Source: Prorocentrum cordatum (Eukaryota > Sar > Dinophyceae > Prorocentrales > Prorocentraceae). From it: 64,000 bases of DNA. The notes beneath the pieces are model-generated. The model searched no databases. It saw only the letters and a program-made list of their open reading frames with translations, and was not told the origin of the DNA. The stretch lies in assembly GCA_963575745.1 (NCBI GenBank), contig CAUYUJ010022437.1, positions 544,323-608,322 of the forward strand. The letters run 5' to 3'. Below, piece after piece: positions 21,238 to 32,929 of the stretch. Within the stretch, counting starts at the first letter, position 1. Each line of letters opens with the position of its first letter. A program made the translations under genes and the position numbers.

Positions 21238-21485
21238 GATCGGTCTCACGATCGAACTTAGTATCGATCTCACTATCGGTCTCGCTCGATCGATCTCACT
21301 CGATCGATCTCACAATCGATATCACTCGATCTATCTCACTCGATCTATCTCACGCGATCGATCTCACAATCGATATGACTATCGGTCTCACAATCGATAT
21401 CACTATCGATGTCACAAGTTATCTCGCATTCGGTCTCACTATAGATATCACTATCGATATCACAATCGATCCCACAATCAACGTC
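21238..21485 (+). repeat. CGATCTCACT / ATCGATATCACT repeat
   Basis: Degenerate ~10-12-bp repeats of TCTCACTCGATCGA and CACAATCGATATCACT with many self-complementary ATCGAT sites. It grades into the CAT repeat. Confidence 0.9.
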
Positions 21486-22806
21486 ATCATCACCATCATC
21501 GACATCATAGTCATGGACATCATCATCATTGGGACACCATCATCATCATCATCACCACCTCATCACCATCATCATCAGCATCAACATCACCATCATCATC
21601 ATCGGGACACCATCATCGTCACTATCATCATCATCGGGGCACCCTCATTATCATCATCGTCATCATCATCTCATCATCATGAACAACATCGTGCACATCA
21701 TCATGATTGGGACACCAGAATCATCATCAGCAACATCATCATCACCATCATGCTCATCGGGACACCATCATCATCCTCATCGGGCCACCACCACCATCAA
21801 TATCATCACCACTTCATACCACCGACATCACCAACAGCATCCGCATCATCATCGAACACCATCTTCGGCATCATCATCATCATTTTCAACATCATCATCA
21901 TCGGGACACCATCATCATCACCATCATCATCATCAACATCATTATCAACCTTATCACCATTCTCGGGGCATCAGCATCATTATCATCAGCATCATCATAT
22001 CATCATCTCGTCAACATCCACATCAGCAAGAACATCATTATCATCATCATTGGGGCACCAGCAACATTGTCAGCAACATCAGCATCATCAACATCATCAT
22101 CGGGGCACCATCATCATAGCCAGCATGGCCATCATCATCACCATCATCACCATCATCGGAACACCATCATCGTTACCATCAGCATCATCAACATCATCAT
22201 CATCATCATTGGGACCCCATCATCATCATGATCGGAACAACACCATCATCATCATTAGGATCATGTCATCATCATCATCATCATGAGCAACATCATCAAC
22301 ACCATCATCACCGGGACACCACCATCATCATCAGCAACAACAACATTATCATCACCATCAGCATCATCACCATCGGAACACCATCGTCATCGTCACCATC
22401 ATCATCACCATCATCATCATCGGGATACCATCATCATCATCAACATTATCATCACCATCATCTGGCCATCACCATCAAAATCATCATCATCTCCTTATCA
22501 TCTTCTTCAGCATCAACATCATCATCATCATCATCATCATCGGGACACCAGCATCGTCATCATCATCAACACCATCATCATTGGGACACCATCATCATCA
22601 CCATCGTCATCATTAACAGCATCATCAACTTCATCATCACCGGTACACCATCTTCATCACCATCATCATCTCACCAGATCATCATCAACATCATCAGGAT
22701 CATCAACAGCATTGTCATCACCATCGGGGCACCATCATCATCAGCAGCATCAGCATCATCAACATCATCATCATCATCGGGACACCATCATCATCACCAC
22801 CATGGC

Positions 22807-22847
<41 letters not shown>

Positions 22848-22895
22848 CCAACATCGTCATAATCACCATCATCAGCATCATTGAGACACCGACGG
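21486..22895 (+). repeat. CAT microsatellite with regularly embedded GGGACACC
   Basis: About 1.4 kb of (CATCAT)n in which GGGACACC, or GGGGCACC and GGAACACC variants, recurs every ~25-75 bp, usually as CATCATCGGGACACCATC. At the end, GACACCGGCGGGACACCGG repeats without CAT. Frames encode poly-His, Ile or Ser. Confidence 0.95.
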
Positions 22896-23810
22896 GACAC
22901 CGGCGGGACACCGGCAGGACACCGCGCGGCACCAGTTGCCGGAAGAGAGACTTTTGGTCCGGCCGCGCCTCAGCCAGAGGCGGGATATTCCTCGCCCGCC
23001 CACGCAGCTTCGCCTCGCCCGCACGCACGGCACGCACGAACACGAAACCGAAACCGATTTCCCGGCAGGGGGGCTCTCCGTTCCTCTTCGATCTCACCCC
23101 CTTTACCTCCGATATATATATATATATGTAAATATACGCATATATACATATATAGATATGTGTATATATATATATATCTGTATATCTACATATGTTGGGC
23201 GGGCTCAGGGATTACGGAGCCGGCCATATGGTTGTTCAGCTGCTCCCCACCTGGCACGCAGAGGAAAGATTTCCCGACCCGCCTCGCAAGCCTGCACACC
23301 ACGGCCGCCAGGCCCAGAGCGTGCTGGTGCCCAACCTCGGGTCTTCGACGAGTGACGGCTGCACACCGCGGCCCCCAGGTCCAGGGTGTGCCGGTGCACT
23401 TCTGGAGCCCCGCCCCCGATATGTTTGTTGCTCATCGGTTCTCGTGCTGCCGTGTCTCGAGGTGGGCTGCGCCGTCGCCCCCTTTGTCGTGGTGGCGGTC
23501 CACGAGAGGGCCTGGCCGTTCCTCGCCGTCACGGACTTGGTGCTAGTGGCCGTCATTGTTCGGAAGAGGCTGCGGGGACTCGCGGGGGCGCGGAGGGAGA
23601 AGGCAACAGGAAGCTACACGGCATGAGCGTACACCTCCGAGGGTCCGCGCGGATTTCCTGGATCTGCGCTGGGCCCCCCTGGCGGCGCCTCCGGCGCCGC
23701 GCGGAGGGGAGTCAGCGCCGATACGATGTATCCGCCCAGATCTTCAAAAGCTTACTCCCCAAGCAGTGCTTGCACGTTAGGGGGTCTCACTTGCGTTCCT
23801 GAGGAATTGG
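22896..23810. other. No gene recognised; TA/TATG microsatellite at 23106-23195
   Basis: Two short direct copies of GCTGCACACC-CGGCC-CCAGG lie at 23295-23335 and 23358-23398. A 144-codon plus frame (23192-23626) has a hydrophobic stretch but no family resemblance. Confidence 0.4.
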
Positions 23811-23814
23811 ATGG

Positions 23815-24068
23815 GCGTCCCGAGGATTCGCCACGTTCCGTCTCGTTGCCGTCCGTTGCCGCGCGTTGCCTCTTGTGGGGTTGTCCCGAGGATTCGACAC
23901 GCTCTGGCCAGCTGCCTCCCGTTGCCGCCTGTGGGGGTGTCCGTAGGGTTCGCCACGTTCTGGCCCGATGCCGGCCGTTGCCGCCTGTGGGGATGTGCCG
24001 AGGATTCGGGATGTTCCGGCCCGTTGCCACCCGTTGCCGGCCGTTGCCGCTTGTAGGGGTGTTCGGAG
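23815..24068 (+). repeat. ~56-66-bp minisatellite, four units
   Basis: Units begin CGAGGATTCGCCACGTTC or a variant at about 23821, 23888, 23944 and 23999, and each ends with GTTGCCGCCTGTGGGG(G/A)TGT. A CGTTGCC word repeats within units. Confidence 0.9.
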
Positions 24069-24408
24069 GCCTCTAAGTTTGTCCTCTTCGAAGAGCGACC
24101 GCAGAGACGCAAGTGCATCCACATTGCCATAACGTCTTGTTTTGGGGTCCACGCCTGAAGAGACGCTCGTGCTTTATTCTATCGGGGGGGTCGGGGGGAC
24201 GGAGGGGTGGATGGGAGGGGGGCGGAGGGACAGCGGTGCAGTTGACGCACAGGATAATTAGAGGAGGGAGCACTGACCGAAGGGGCCGATATCGGTAGTC
24301 TGCATCATTCCCCAAGGGTTGTTGGGACTCGAGGGAGAGGGGGAGGGTCGATGAGAAGGGGACGGAGGGAATCACGGTGCAGTTGACGCACATGAAGGAG
24401 GGTTTGGG
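24069..24408. other. No gene recognised
   Basis: Contains two copies of CGGTGCAGTTGACGCACA (24232 and 24374). The second leads directly into a family-1 element. Confidence 0.4.
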
Positions 24409-24508
24409 CATCGCTAGGGCGTGTGCATTTTTCCTCGGCGAGGACCATTGAGAAGCATCTAGGATCATTGTCGAAACAGACACGCACGAAGTCGTACAAT
24501 TCATAGGA
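24409..24508 (+). mobile_element. Small TIR element, family 1, copy 3, truncated
   Basis: Left end and interior are nearly identical to copy 4 (25762-25881), including the 23 bp before it (ACGCACATGAAGGAGGG), so the two loci share a segmental duplication. The right TIR is missing; at 24508 the sequence switches to the 37-bp repeat also found at 1951. Confidence 0.85.
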
Positions 24509-24544
24509 AATTCTTGACGCTTCGCGTATCCCCACCAGCCCATC
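24508..24544 (+). repeat. 37-bp dispersed repeat, copy 2
   Basis: Near-identical to 1951-1987. It replaces the right end of the truncated family-1 element. Confidence 0.8.
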
Positions 24545-24738
24545 TCACAGCAGCAACTCTTGCGAAGCATGCCGACAGTCGTGTTTTTCAGGCGTGTGTC
24601 CGCTTGGCCCCGCATATCTCCCCTGTTCCTCCTTCCTCCCGCCTCCTTGTACATCCTCCTTGTGGGGGGAGCGGGAGAAGGACGAGGCGGAGGAGGAGGG
24701 AGAGAAAGCGCTCCTCGTGATTTGAGTCGTTTGGGGTT

Positions 24739-25118
24739 TCTCGTCCTGGTGTGAGTCGTTCGGGCCCTTCTTCCTGGTGTGAGTCGTTCGGGCTCTTCGT
24801 GGTGTGAGTCGTTCGGGCTCTTCGTCCTGGTGTGAGTCGTTCGGGCTTCTCGTGGTGTGAGTTGTTCGGGCCCCTCATCCTGGTGTGAGTCGTTCGGGCC
24901 CCTCCTCCTGGTGTGACTCGTTCGGGCTCCTCGTGGTGTGAGTCGTTCGGGGCCCGCGTCGTGGTGTGAGTCGTTCGGGCTCCTCGTGGTGTGAGTCGTT
25001 CGGGCGCCTCGTCCTGGTGTGAGTCGTTCGGGCCCCTCGTTGTGGTGTGAGTCGTTCGGGCTCTTCGTGGTGTGAGTCGTTCGGGCCCCTCGTCCTGGTG
25101 TGAGTCGTTCGGGCTCCT
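24739..25118 (+). repeat. GTGTGAGTCGTTCGGGC minisatellite
   Basis: About sixteen copies of GTGTGAGTCGTTCGGGC, alternating with short (CTCCTCGTG) and longer (CCCCTCGTCCTG) spacers, so unit length switches between ~20 and ~25 bp. Frames encode Thr-His-Asp-Ser repeats on the minus strand; non-coding in my view. Confidence 0.95.
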
Positions 25119-25500
25119 CGTGGGGCCTCTTGGGGGCCTCTTGGAGCCTCTTGGGGCCTCTTGGGGGCCTCTTGGGGGCCTCTTGGGGGCCTCTTGGGGC
25201 CTCTTGGGGCCTTGGGGGCCTCTTGGGGGCCTCTTGGGGGCCTCTTGGGGCCTCTTGGGGGCCTCTTGGGGGCCTCTTGGAGGCCTCTTGGGAGCCTCCT
25301 GGGGGCCTCTTGGGGCCATCTTGGGGCTTCTTGCGACCTCCTCAGAAGCGCAAGTGAGCGCTGCCCCCTGAGAAGGACAAAATGAGCCCAAAACCTTCGT
25401 AAAATCCATGATTTTGCTAGGAAGGAAGATGAGCGCGGCCCCCTTCAGAAGGCCAAAACGGGGCCAAAACCGTAGTAAAATCAATGATGTTGGCTTCAAA
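25116..25500 (+). repeat. GGGGCCTCTTGG array plus AAACC module, copy 2
   Basis: About 200 bp of GGGGCCTCTTGGGGGCCTCTT units, then two tandem ~70-bp modules containing AGAAGGCCAAAACGGGGCC and CCAAAACC-GTAGTAAAATC. Same order as at 2034-2260. Confidence 0.9.
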
Positions 25501-25639
25501 GAAGAGCAGAGGGCCAAACTCGGCCCCCCCGTCGGGGCCAGAATCCTCGTGAGGGTCGTCGTTTTTTAGCCCTCCCAGGAGTCGGAAAAGACCCCCCCGG
25601 CGACCCGCGGGACTCCCTCTCCAGGCCCAGGGGGAGGGG

Positions 25640-25740
25640 GTAGGGGGAGGGGTAAACCCCTCCCCGAAGGGGAAGAAGGGGGGTTGAGGACAGAGAGAGC
25701 TCTCTAAACCACTCACGCCCAAAGGGCTGGTGGGATTAAC
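25640..25740 (+). repeat. Dispersed repeat, copy 2 of 3222-3325
   Basis: Carries GGGGTAAACCCCTCCCCGAA and AAAGGGCTGGTGGGATT as at 3.2 kb, and ends exactly where the segment shared with 24383 begins. Confidence 0.75.
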
Positions 25741-25761
25741 GCACATGAAGGAGGGTTTGGG

Positions 25762-25881
25762 CATCGCTAGGGCGTGTGCATTCTTCCTCGGCGAGGACCA
25801 TTGAGAAGCATCTAGGATCATTGTCGAAACAGACACGCACGAAGTCGTACAATTCATAAGAAATTAACGTCCGAGCGATGG
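25762..25881 (+). mobile_element. Small TIR element, family 1, copy 4
   Basis: 120 bp, intact at both ends (CATCGCTAGGGCGTG to AACGTCCGAGCGATG). Its left TIR shares two changes with copy 3. Confidence 0.9.
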
Positions 25882-26029
25882 CAAGGGATGGCATATGGGC
25901 AGACGGGTGCGAAGTAAGAGAAGCAATCGGCATAAAGTTATGCAACATGTTAGCCGGCGTGATCCCCAAACAGTGATTTCTTGCAATGCACGCGGGCTAA
26001 TCGAGGTTGTGTACTCAATGTGGTGCAGT

Positions 26030-26690
26030 CTGGGTGGGGCAATCCATGTGGCGCAAAGCAGTGCAGACCAATGCAGACCAATCCAAACCAATGCAGAACA
26101 CTTCAAAACAATGCAGTGCAAAGCAGTGCGATTGCAATGCAGTGCGATTGCAACGCGTTGTGCCCAGACGATGGACGGTGACGGGCGGCGGCGAGGCGGC
26201 GGGCGGCGACAGGGTGGCCGCGGGGCGGCCACGTGGCGGCGACGGCGGCTACACAGCCGCCAGGCCGATACCGCCGCCCAGTTCCGCAAAAGAGAGCTCG
26301 CAAGCCCTGAGTGCGGGCTCTCTTTGGGGAATGTAACGCGCTGCGAAGTAACACAATGCAACGTAGCGGAAGGCATTGCAATCCAACGCAACGCATTGCA
26401 ACGCAATGCGCAAGCAACTCCAGGCAGTGCAAAGCAACGCAAAGCCATGCAACGCAATGCAACGCCATTCAGCGCAATGCAAAGCCATGTAAATCACTGC
26501 CACGCAATTCGATGCAAAATAGAACAGTGCAACACACGGCATGGCAATGGAAACCAATGCACATCGGAGCAAAGCAGCGCAATGCAAAGCGAAGCACAGC
26601 AATGCGAAGCGATGCCAAGCAATGCAATGCAAAGCATCGCAAAGCAGTGCAAAGCAACGCAACGCAATGCGGAGCAGTGCAAAGCGGGCG
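26030..26690 (+). repeat. GCAATGCAAAGC degenerate 5/10-bp repeat
   Basis: Long runs of GCAATGCAAAGCAACGC-like pentamers (AATGC, AAAGC, AACGC). A GGCGACGAGGCGGCG minisatellite fragment lies inside at 26160-26290. Upstream, TGTGGTGCAATC words occur. The same pairing is found at 62.4-63.2 kb. Confidence 0.9.
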
Positions 26691-26800
26691 GCGACGAGGC
26701 GGCGGGCGGCGGGTTGCGACGAGGCGGCGACGGCGGCCACATGGCAGCCAGAGCGGACCAGTCCCAGGCGACGGGCGGCGACGAGGCGGCGGCTGACCGC
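26691..26800 (+). repeat. 75-bp minisatellite family, short copy
   Basis: GCGGGCGGCGACGAGGCGGCG-type sequence related to the 75-bp units at 27330-27605 and 62495-62810. Confidence 0.7.
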
Positions 26801-27204
26801 AGGGCCATCTCCGCAGAAGAGAAGTAAGAAAACCTAAATGCAAGCACCGTTTTCAATTTTAGATGAGAATGGGGAGAGCGAGAAGTGTGCAAGCAGGAGC
26901 GTTTATGACAAGAGGAGCGTCATGTAATCAGACCGGTCTTTCTTCGTGTGTCTGAGCCCCTTCTCCCATTTCACCGCGTTTCGCCCTTATCACCTTCTCT
27001 TGCCATCCACGCCCATGTTGCCCATGCTCCTGACATCAGAAACCGTCATGCGCCCATCGTTGTATGATAATCTATGCCGTGGTTGCGCCCCCTCGATTCT
27101 GTTGACCTTGCTCCACAACGTAGCATGCTTCATTATTCGATGTCGGACTGTATGTCTGTATGTAAATGTATACAAACATGTGGGCACAGACATGTACATA
27201 GAAA

Positions 27205-27242
<38 letters not shown>

Positions 27243-27329
27243 GACAGAGATCCCCAAAAACGTTCACCAAACAGTGCCTGAACTTATGGGCTTCGTGTTT
27301 CTTTTCTAAGGGACAGGGCTGGTGCTGCA
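26801..27329. other. No gene recognised; GA microsatellite at 27208-27240
   Basis: Pyrimidine-rich DNA with a short (GA)n tract. Open frames are short and overlap on both strands. Confidence 0.4.
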
Positions 27330-27605
27330 GCCTGGCGGTTAAGTTCTCGCCGTCGCCGCCCGGTCGCCGCCTCGTCGCCGTCCGTCGTCTGAGCTGGTGT
27401 GGCGGTCTGGCGGCTATGCTGTCGCCGTCGCAGCCCCGTCGCTGCCTCGTCGACGCCCTTCGTCTGGGCTCGTGTGGCGGTCTGTCGGCTGTGTTGTCGC
27501 CATCGCCGCCCCGTTGCCGCTGCGTCGCCGCCCGTCGTCTGGGCCAGTGTGGCGGTCTGGCGGCTATGTTGTCGCCGTCGCCGCCCCGTCCCCACCTGAT
27601 CGCCG
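27330..27605 (+). repeat. 75-bp minisatellite, about 3.6 units
   Basis: CGTCT anchors at 27386, 27461 and 27536 give an exact 75-bp period. Each unit holds GTGTGGCGGTCTGGCGGCTATG and GTCGCCGTCGCCGCCCCGTC. 75 bp is 25 codons, so both strands carry a 25-residue open repeat (plus: GGLAAMLSPSPPR). Reverse-complement units occur at 62495-62810. Confidence 0.9.
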
Positions 27606-27647
27606 CCGTAGAGTGCACGACACAGATTTTCTTTTCTTAACAGGAAG

Positions 27648-28560
27648 TAGGATCTACCCGCTTAGGGATTATCGATACACCTGCGGATGTACAGTTTACA
27701 TGCGATTCCGCCCCCCGGCCACGCCGTCAATCCTTGTCCATCATCCCTTGCAGAAAAATACGATACGCACGCGCACTTGTTCAGCAACGTACATACGTTT
27801 TCCAAAATGCCTTGCATCAGAATGCTTTGCGCGCGTGCCCAGACCCGACGGATTTGAAAATCGAGTGTCCCGACAGCACATAATACACATGCTGAAGCAA
27901 CGTGACGCTTGAAAGAGAAGGATGCGCGCGCAATTGCGATGCCTTATGTAAGCCAGATCCTTTTTCATAGCAAAAACAGTTCTGCATCAGCTGAGACCTC
28001 CTGGGCCTCTCGCGCGCGCATGCTAGAATCGTTCGAGCGCCCTTGCGCGCGTATTGGGGGGAGGGCACAATACCTGTCAAATAATACCACGTGGGCCAGT
28101 CGCGCGCACCGGCCGCGCGCGCATGCCAAAATTTTCCACGGCCTTTATCTCCGACGCGTGGGTACCATCATCGCCTTTGGCGTGATCAGCATCGGCACCG
28201 TCACTGGCCGTGGCGCCGTCATTTCCGTCGTCGCCACCAGAGCCGCTAGTGTCATCATCATGCCTGCCGTTGTCGACATCGCCATGGTACCGCGCCCGCC
28301 CGAATCACCAACTCGAACTGAAGTGCCCGCGCGTCAGCGCGGCGAGACGCGCTGGGAAGTCCCCAGCAGACACCGCCACCGCGGCCTTGTCGGTCGCGCC
28401 AGACTAGCTGGCCGCTCTGCGCGCGAGCCTGCGCTCGCTATTGCGGCCGCAACGATGGGCAACCAGCGCCAAACAATCACCGCACTCGCCGCCGCATGGG
28501 TTTTGCAAACCAAGTTGCGGGTGGGTCTGTGGGATGATTGCGTTCGCCATGCGATCGGCA
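27648..28560 (+). repeat. Repeat R, copy A
   Basis: R begins near GGATCTACCCGC, carries CGCGCGCG-rich patches and GTCAAATAATACCACGTGGGCC. It then has a conserved GATCAGCATCGGCACCGTCA block and TCAGCGCGGCGAGACGCGCT, and ends with TTTTGCAAACCAAGTTGCGG and GGGATGATTGCG. No reading frame is conserved between copies, so I take it as non-coding. Four direct copies (A-D) lie head to tail here; two inverted copies lie at 60.5-62.4 kb. Confidence 0.85.
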
Positions 28561-28569
28561 ACTCGATGC

Positions 28570-29900
28570 GATCCGGACAGCGGGGAAAACCATTGTGATC
28601 TACCCCGCCTCTGGGTTATCGGGGCGGCTTTTCGTTTTGAAGTATTTGTATGATCATGACCCCGCGCCCACCCTAGAAATGAACTCGCGCCGCCCCAGCC
28701 CGGTTGGCACCGACCCGCCCCGCCGTCCTTGACAACGCCGCGCGCGCGCACCTCTTCGCTTTCACCGACATTTCGCAAGAGCCCACTTCACCTCTTCGCG
28801 CACCTCTTCGCAAGAGCCCGCTGCAAAAGACGGCGCGAAGTTCGCGCTCGCGTCGTCGCGCGCGCTCGCCCCGGGATCCTTCGACGCGCCTTCGGTTTCA
28901 TAGGAGGTGCGAAATCGAGCGCGCCGAGTACTTGCCAATGCAAGTGCATCGCACGGCGATTATTCACAAAATCCTGCGCTCGCGCTTCTGCGAATCCAGC
29001 GAACCACAGATGATTTTCTTTCGACGGCTTGATTAATCCCGACCAAGCGTGCCCATCGCGCGCAAGTCGAATCATTCGAATGCCACGACGCACGTGCTGT
29101 CGCTAGAACCCCCGGAAACGCATGGGACGAAGTGCGCCCGCGAGCGCGTCGTCGCGCGCGAGCCGCAATTTTTCAAACGCATCAGGTTTTGCATGGATTT
29201 CATGTCCGAGTACGTCGTGCACACGCATGAACTCGCACAGTTTTGCAACGCGGCTGTTCAAGGAAAGTCTGCGCGCGAGCTCTTTCTAATGTTGAAATGA
29301 AGTATGAGTGCGTCAACAGTTGTTCTTCGCACGCCGCGCCGCCAAACGCGCCCCGCGCGCGCGTCGAAATCGTGCGAACGCCCTGGCCGCGAGCATTTGC
29401 AATGCGGGGGAGGGGCGCGAGCCCTGTCCCAAAATGCCACGCGGGCCACTCTTGCGCGTCGGCCGCGCGCGCGTCGGAATCCTTCAACCTGCGTCGCCGG
29501 CGCGAGGGCGCCATCGCCGTCATCGGCACGATCGGCATCGGCGCCGTCATTTATTTTGTCGTCGTCACTGTCACCAGTGCCACAAGCGTCGCCACTAATC
29601 ATCATCGCGTCTGCCGCTGTCGACATCGCCGCGACACCGCGACCGCCCGAATCGCCGACTGCGCTGATGCGCCCGCGCGTCAGCGCGGCCTGCGACTTGC
29701 GCTGGGAAGTCCCCAGCAGACAGCGCCGCCACGGCCGCGTCCGTCGCGCCAGACTAGCCAGCCGCTCTTTGCGCGAGCGCGCGCGCCAGCGCGGCCACAG
29801 CGATGCGCCATCCCGAGCCTGGCAGTCATTGCGATCACCGCCGCATGGCTTTTGCAAACCACGTTGCGGGCGAGTGGGTGGGATGCTTGCGAGAGAATGG
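28570..29900 (+). repeat. Repeat R, copy B
   Basis: Same landmarks in the same order: GATCTACCCCGCC near 28600, ATCGGCGCCGTCATT near 29537, GCGCGTCAGCGCGGCC near 29667, and TTTTGCAAACCACGTTGCGG at 29850. It includes an extra GCAAGAGCCC-rich stretch near 28780. Confidence 0.85.
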
Positions 29901-29969
29901 GAGGGGCGCGCGCGGTGCAGGGTAGTCAATAGCGCAGCATCCACCTGCGCCGCATAGTTTGCACAGCTT

Positions 29970-31440
29970 ATATTGTCCTATCAAAAAACCATAAGAATCT
30001 ACCCCCTGGGTGGACGGTTCGCCTCGTCGTCTTGACGCATGATTATGCCCCGTCGTCCATCCTACATATATACTCATGCCGCCCCAGCCCAACCAGCATC
30101 GACACCCGCCCGTCGCCTTTAGTAAAACGCACCTCGCGCGCGGGCTCGTCTATCGCAAATCATCCGTTTTCAAAAACCCCTCGCCAGAAATGCGACGAAG
30201 TGCTCGCGCGCGCGTCGTCGCGCGCGCGTGCCGGGATATTTCATAACAGCAAACCAGGCTTCGTTCAGATCTCAAAGTCGGCCGCCCAACAAACATTTAA
30301 AGCATGGGCTTCGGCGCGCGATTTTGCAAACGCAGACTTTCGTACATTCTTGCGACTTCTTGTGGACACCATCGGTTCCCGTAAAATTTTCATGCTAAAT
30401 CGGGTTTTGCGCGCGCGTCGGAATCTTTCGAGCGCCTTCGCGCGCGTGCTGTTGCGAGAATCATTTTGCAACAAATGGGGCGGAGTGCGCGCGCGCGTCG
30501 TCGCGAGCGAGCGCCGGAACGCGCCGGGGGTCGTAGATTTCGCATGGGCTTTCAGAACCGAGGGCCCCGAAACCATATATCTCCGAATGGCTTTGCAACG
30601 TCAGTTTTCCACACAACTTGCGCTCGCGCCCTTGCGAATTCTGAAGAGCACTATAGGGTCGTTTACAATGTGTTCACGGCGTTCTGCCAAACGGGCTTCT
30701 TGCGCCGCGCACCGATATCGCGCGATCGCCGCTGCGCACCCGCGGGGGGGGTGGGGCGCGATCCGGTCCGCGTCAAACATCGCCGCGCGGCCACTCGAGC
30801 TTCGGCCGCGCGCGCACGTCGGAATCCTTCCAAGACTTTCGTCACCGACACGGGGGCGCCGGCATCGTCGTCGGCGTGATCAGCATCGGCGCCGTCACTG
30901 GCCGCGCCGTCGTTGCTGTCCGCATCGCCACCAGCAGCGCCTCTATCATCATCGTGTCTACCGTTGCCGACGTTGCCATGATGCCGCGCCCGCCCACGTC
31001 ATGAACTCGCACTTATGCGCCCGCTGGGACGCTTCCGGCGGCCAGCGCCACCGCGGCCGCGTCGGTCGCGCCAAACTAGCTGGACGCTGCGCGCGCGCAT
31101 GCGCGGGCTGGCGCTGCCGCAGAGATGCGCCAGCCTTCGCCAAGCATGTATCGCAATCGCCGCCGCGCGGATTTTGCAAACCAAGTTGCGGGTGGGTGGG
31201 TGAGATGTCTGCAAGAGCATGGACTGGATCAGCTCGTTTGTGGAAATATATTGCAACACGTGGATTGCTCCACATTGGTGGCGCATCTTGGATCGCTCCA
31301 CGTAGAGTGCACATCATATAGTGCCCAGAATACAATGCGCCACGTAGATGGCAGTGCATACGTTGCGTACCCTTGCACTTTTTAGGCTGCACCACGTTGG
31401 CTGCGCCATATCCCTCGCGCAGAATCGTTAAATATACATA
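29970..31440 (+). repeat. Repeat R, copy C, with CACGTGGA-type tail
   Basis: Starts GAATCTACCCCCTGG. Conserved blocks lie at 30870-31090 and TTTTGCAAACCAAGTTGCGGG at 31170. After the unit (31225-31440) is a run of ~12-bp words of the type GCACCACGTGGATTG, which also follows copies D, E and F and looks like a variable 3' tail. Confidence 0.85.
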
Positions 31441-31479
31441 CATCGCACAAGGTGGCTCGCACCGCGCGGGCTGCTCCAC

Positions 31480-32860
31480 GTGGATTCTGCTTTCTAACAA
31501 CCCGGGCCCCCCCGGGATTACCCAGGCAGCTTTCCAATTGGAAATTCAATGATGACCCTGACCCGTCGTTCATCCGAACTGCAAATTCTTGCCATCACCG
31601 CCGAGCCGGTATCGATTGGCGCCGTCGTCCTTGCCCAATAATATCATGCGCGCGCACTTTTTCATCTTCAAAGGTTCTTGTCCCAGCATCCCCTGCAAGA
31701 AAATCACAAAACGCACGCGCGCGCGTCGTCGCGCGCGCGCGCCGAAATCCCTCATCACCTTAGGTTTCGCAAGGGCTTCGGGATCGATGGCGCCGAAAAC
31801 GTGTAAAACAACCAGTGGCTTCCCAGCGGAGATGTTCAAAGAAGCTTGCGTCGCGCCCCTGCGAAGTCCAAAGAAACCGTTGGGATTTCAAGATTTCCAT
31901 CAAATGCAACCAGACGAGCCCCTCGCGCGCGCACGTCGAAATCATTCGAATGCCCCTGCGCGCGTGCGGTCGCGAGAACTTTTGAAGCAAATGAAACGGA
32001 GCGCGCGCGAGCGCCGTCGCGCGCGCGCGGGAACCCTTTTCAGCCACCTGGGGATTCGCATGGCTTCCATCATTGAGCTCGCAACGTTTATTTTGCTTTC
32101 TTTTCAATGTATGAACAAATGGTTTTGACATATGTGTTCCCCCAAGAACTGAAGCATGCGCGCGCCCTTTCGGGGCCTAGAGAAACCCATTCGATCTTAA
32201 CGTTTTTCAGCAAGAGCGACCAACCGGCCTTCTCGTGCGCGCATGTCGAAATCAGTCGAAAGTCCTCGCGCGTGTGCTGGGCAGGGCAGGCGCGATTCCT
32301 GTCAAATAATAACATGTGGGCCTTTCGCGCGCGTTGGCCGCGCGTGCATGTCGACCCCACCCCCGAAATTTCCATCACCGACGCGCGAACATCATCATCG
32401 CCGTCGGCGTGCCCTGCCCTGTTCATTTCCTTTTTTTCGGCGCGTTTACCAAACGACTTCGCGTGTCGGGTGCTTATTCTGCGGGTGGACTTTTGAATTA
32501 TAATGATACCGCGCCCGCCCGAATCACGTCAGAGCGGCCTGCGGCGCGTGCCGGGAAGTCACCGGCGGTGAGCGCCACCGCGGCCGCGTCCGCGGCGCCA
32601 GCGCGAGCCTGCGCGCGCTGGCACGGCTGGCTCACTGCACAACAAGGATTGCGCCACATCTGTTGCACCACTTGAGACTGCATGACGTATGTCAAACCGC
32701 ATAGATTGCACCAGTTGGATTTGCACAAAATGTACTGCACCACGTAGCGTGCACACTACATGTTGCACCACGCAATGTGCACCGCACCCATGCACCACAT
32801 GGGTTGCACACCATACGCCGCACCGCATATACGTGTCGCACCATACGGATGGCCAAAAAC
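31480..32860 (+). repeat. Repeat R, copy D, with tail
   Basis: Blocks as in other copies, but the segment carrying TTGCAAACCAAGTTGCGGG is missing. The sequence passes from CACGGCTGGCTCAC straight into the TTGCACCAC tail (32640-32860). Confidence 0.8.
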
Positions 32861-32929
32861 ACACTATTCGGGGCCCGCGCTGCTAATATACGTGTACAGT
32901 GACCGTCGGCCCCTCCCGCCACCGTGCTT

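Noticed and set aside
24739-25118. CRISPR-like array of 17-bp repeats with spacers
   Set aside because: Spacers are themselves two alternating repeat words, repeats lack a hairpin, and the DNA is eukaryotic; it is a minisatellite.
26160-26300. GGCGGCGAGGCGGCG stretch as a further member of the GGCGG-N5-CCGCC palindrome family
   Set aside because: It is a direct GGCGAC repeat with no CCGCC arm, so it does not form the hairpin.
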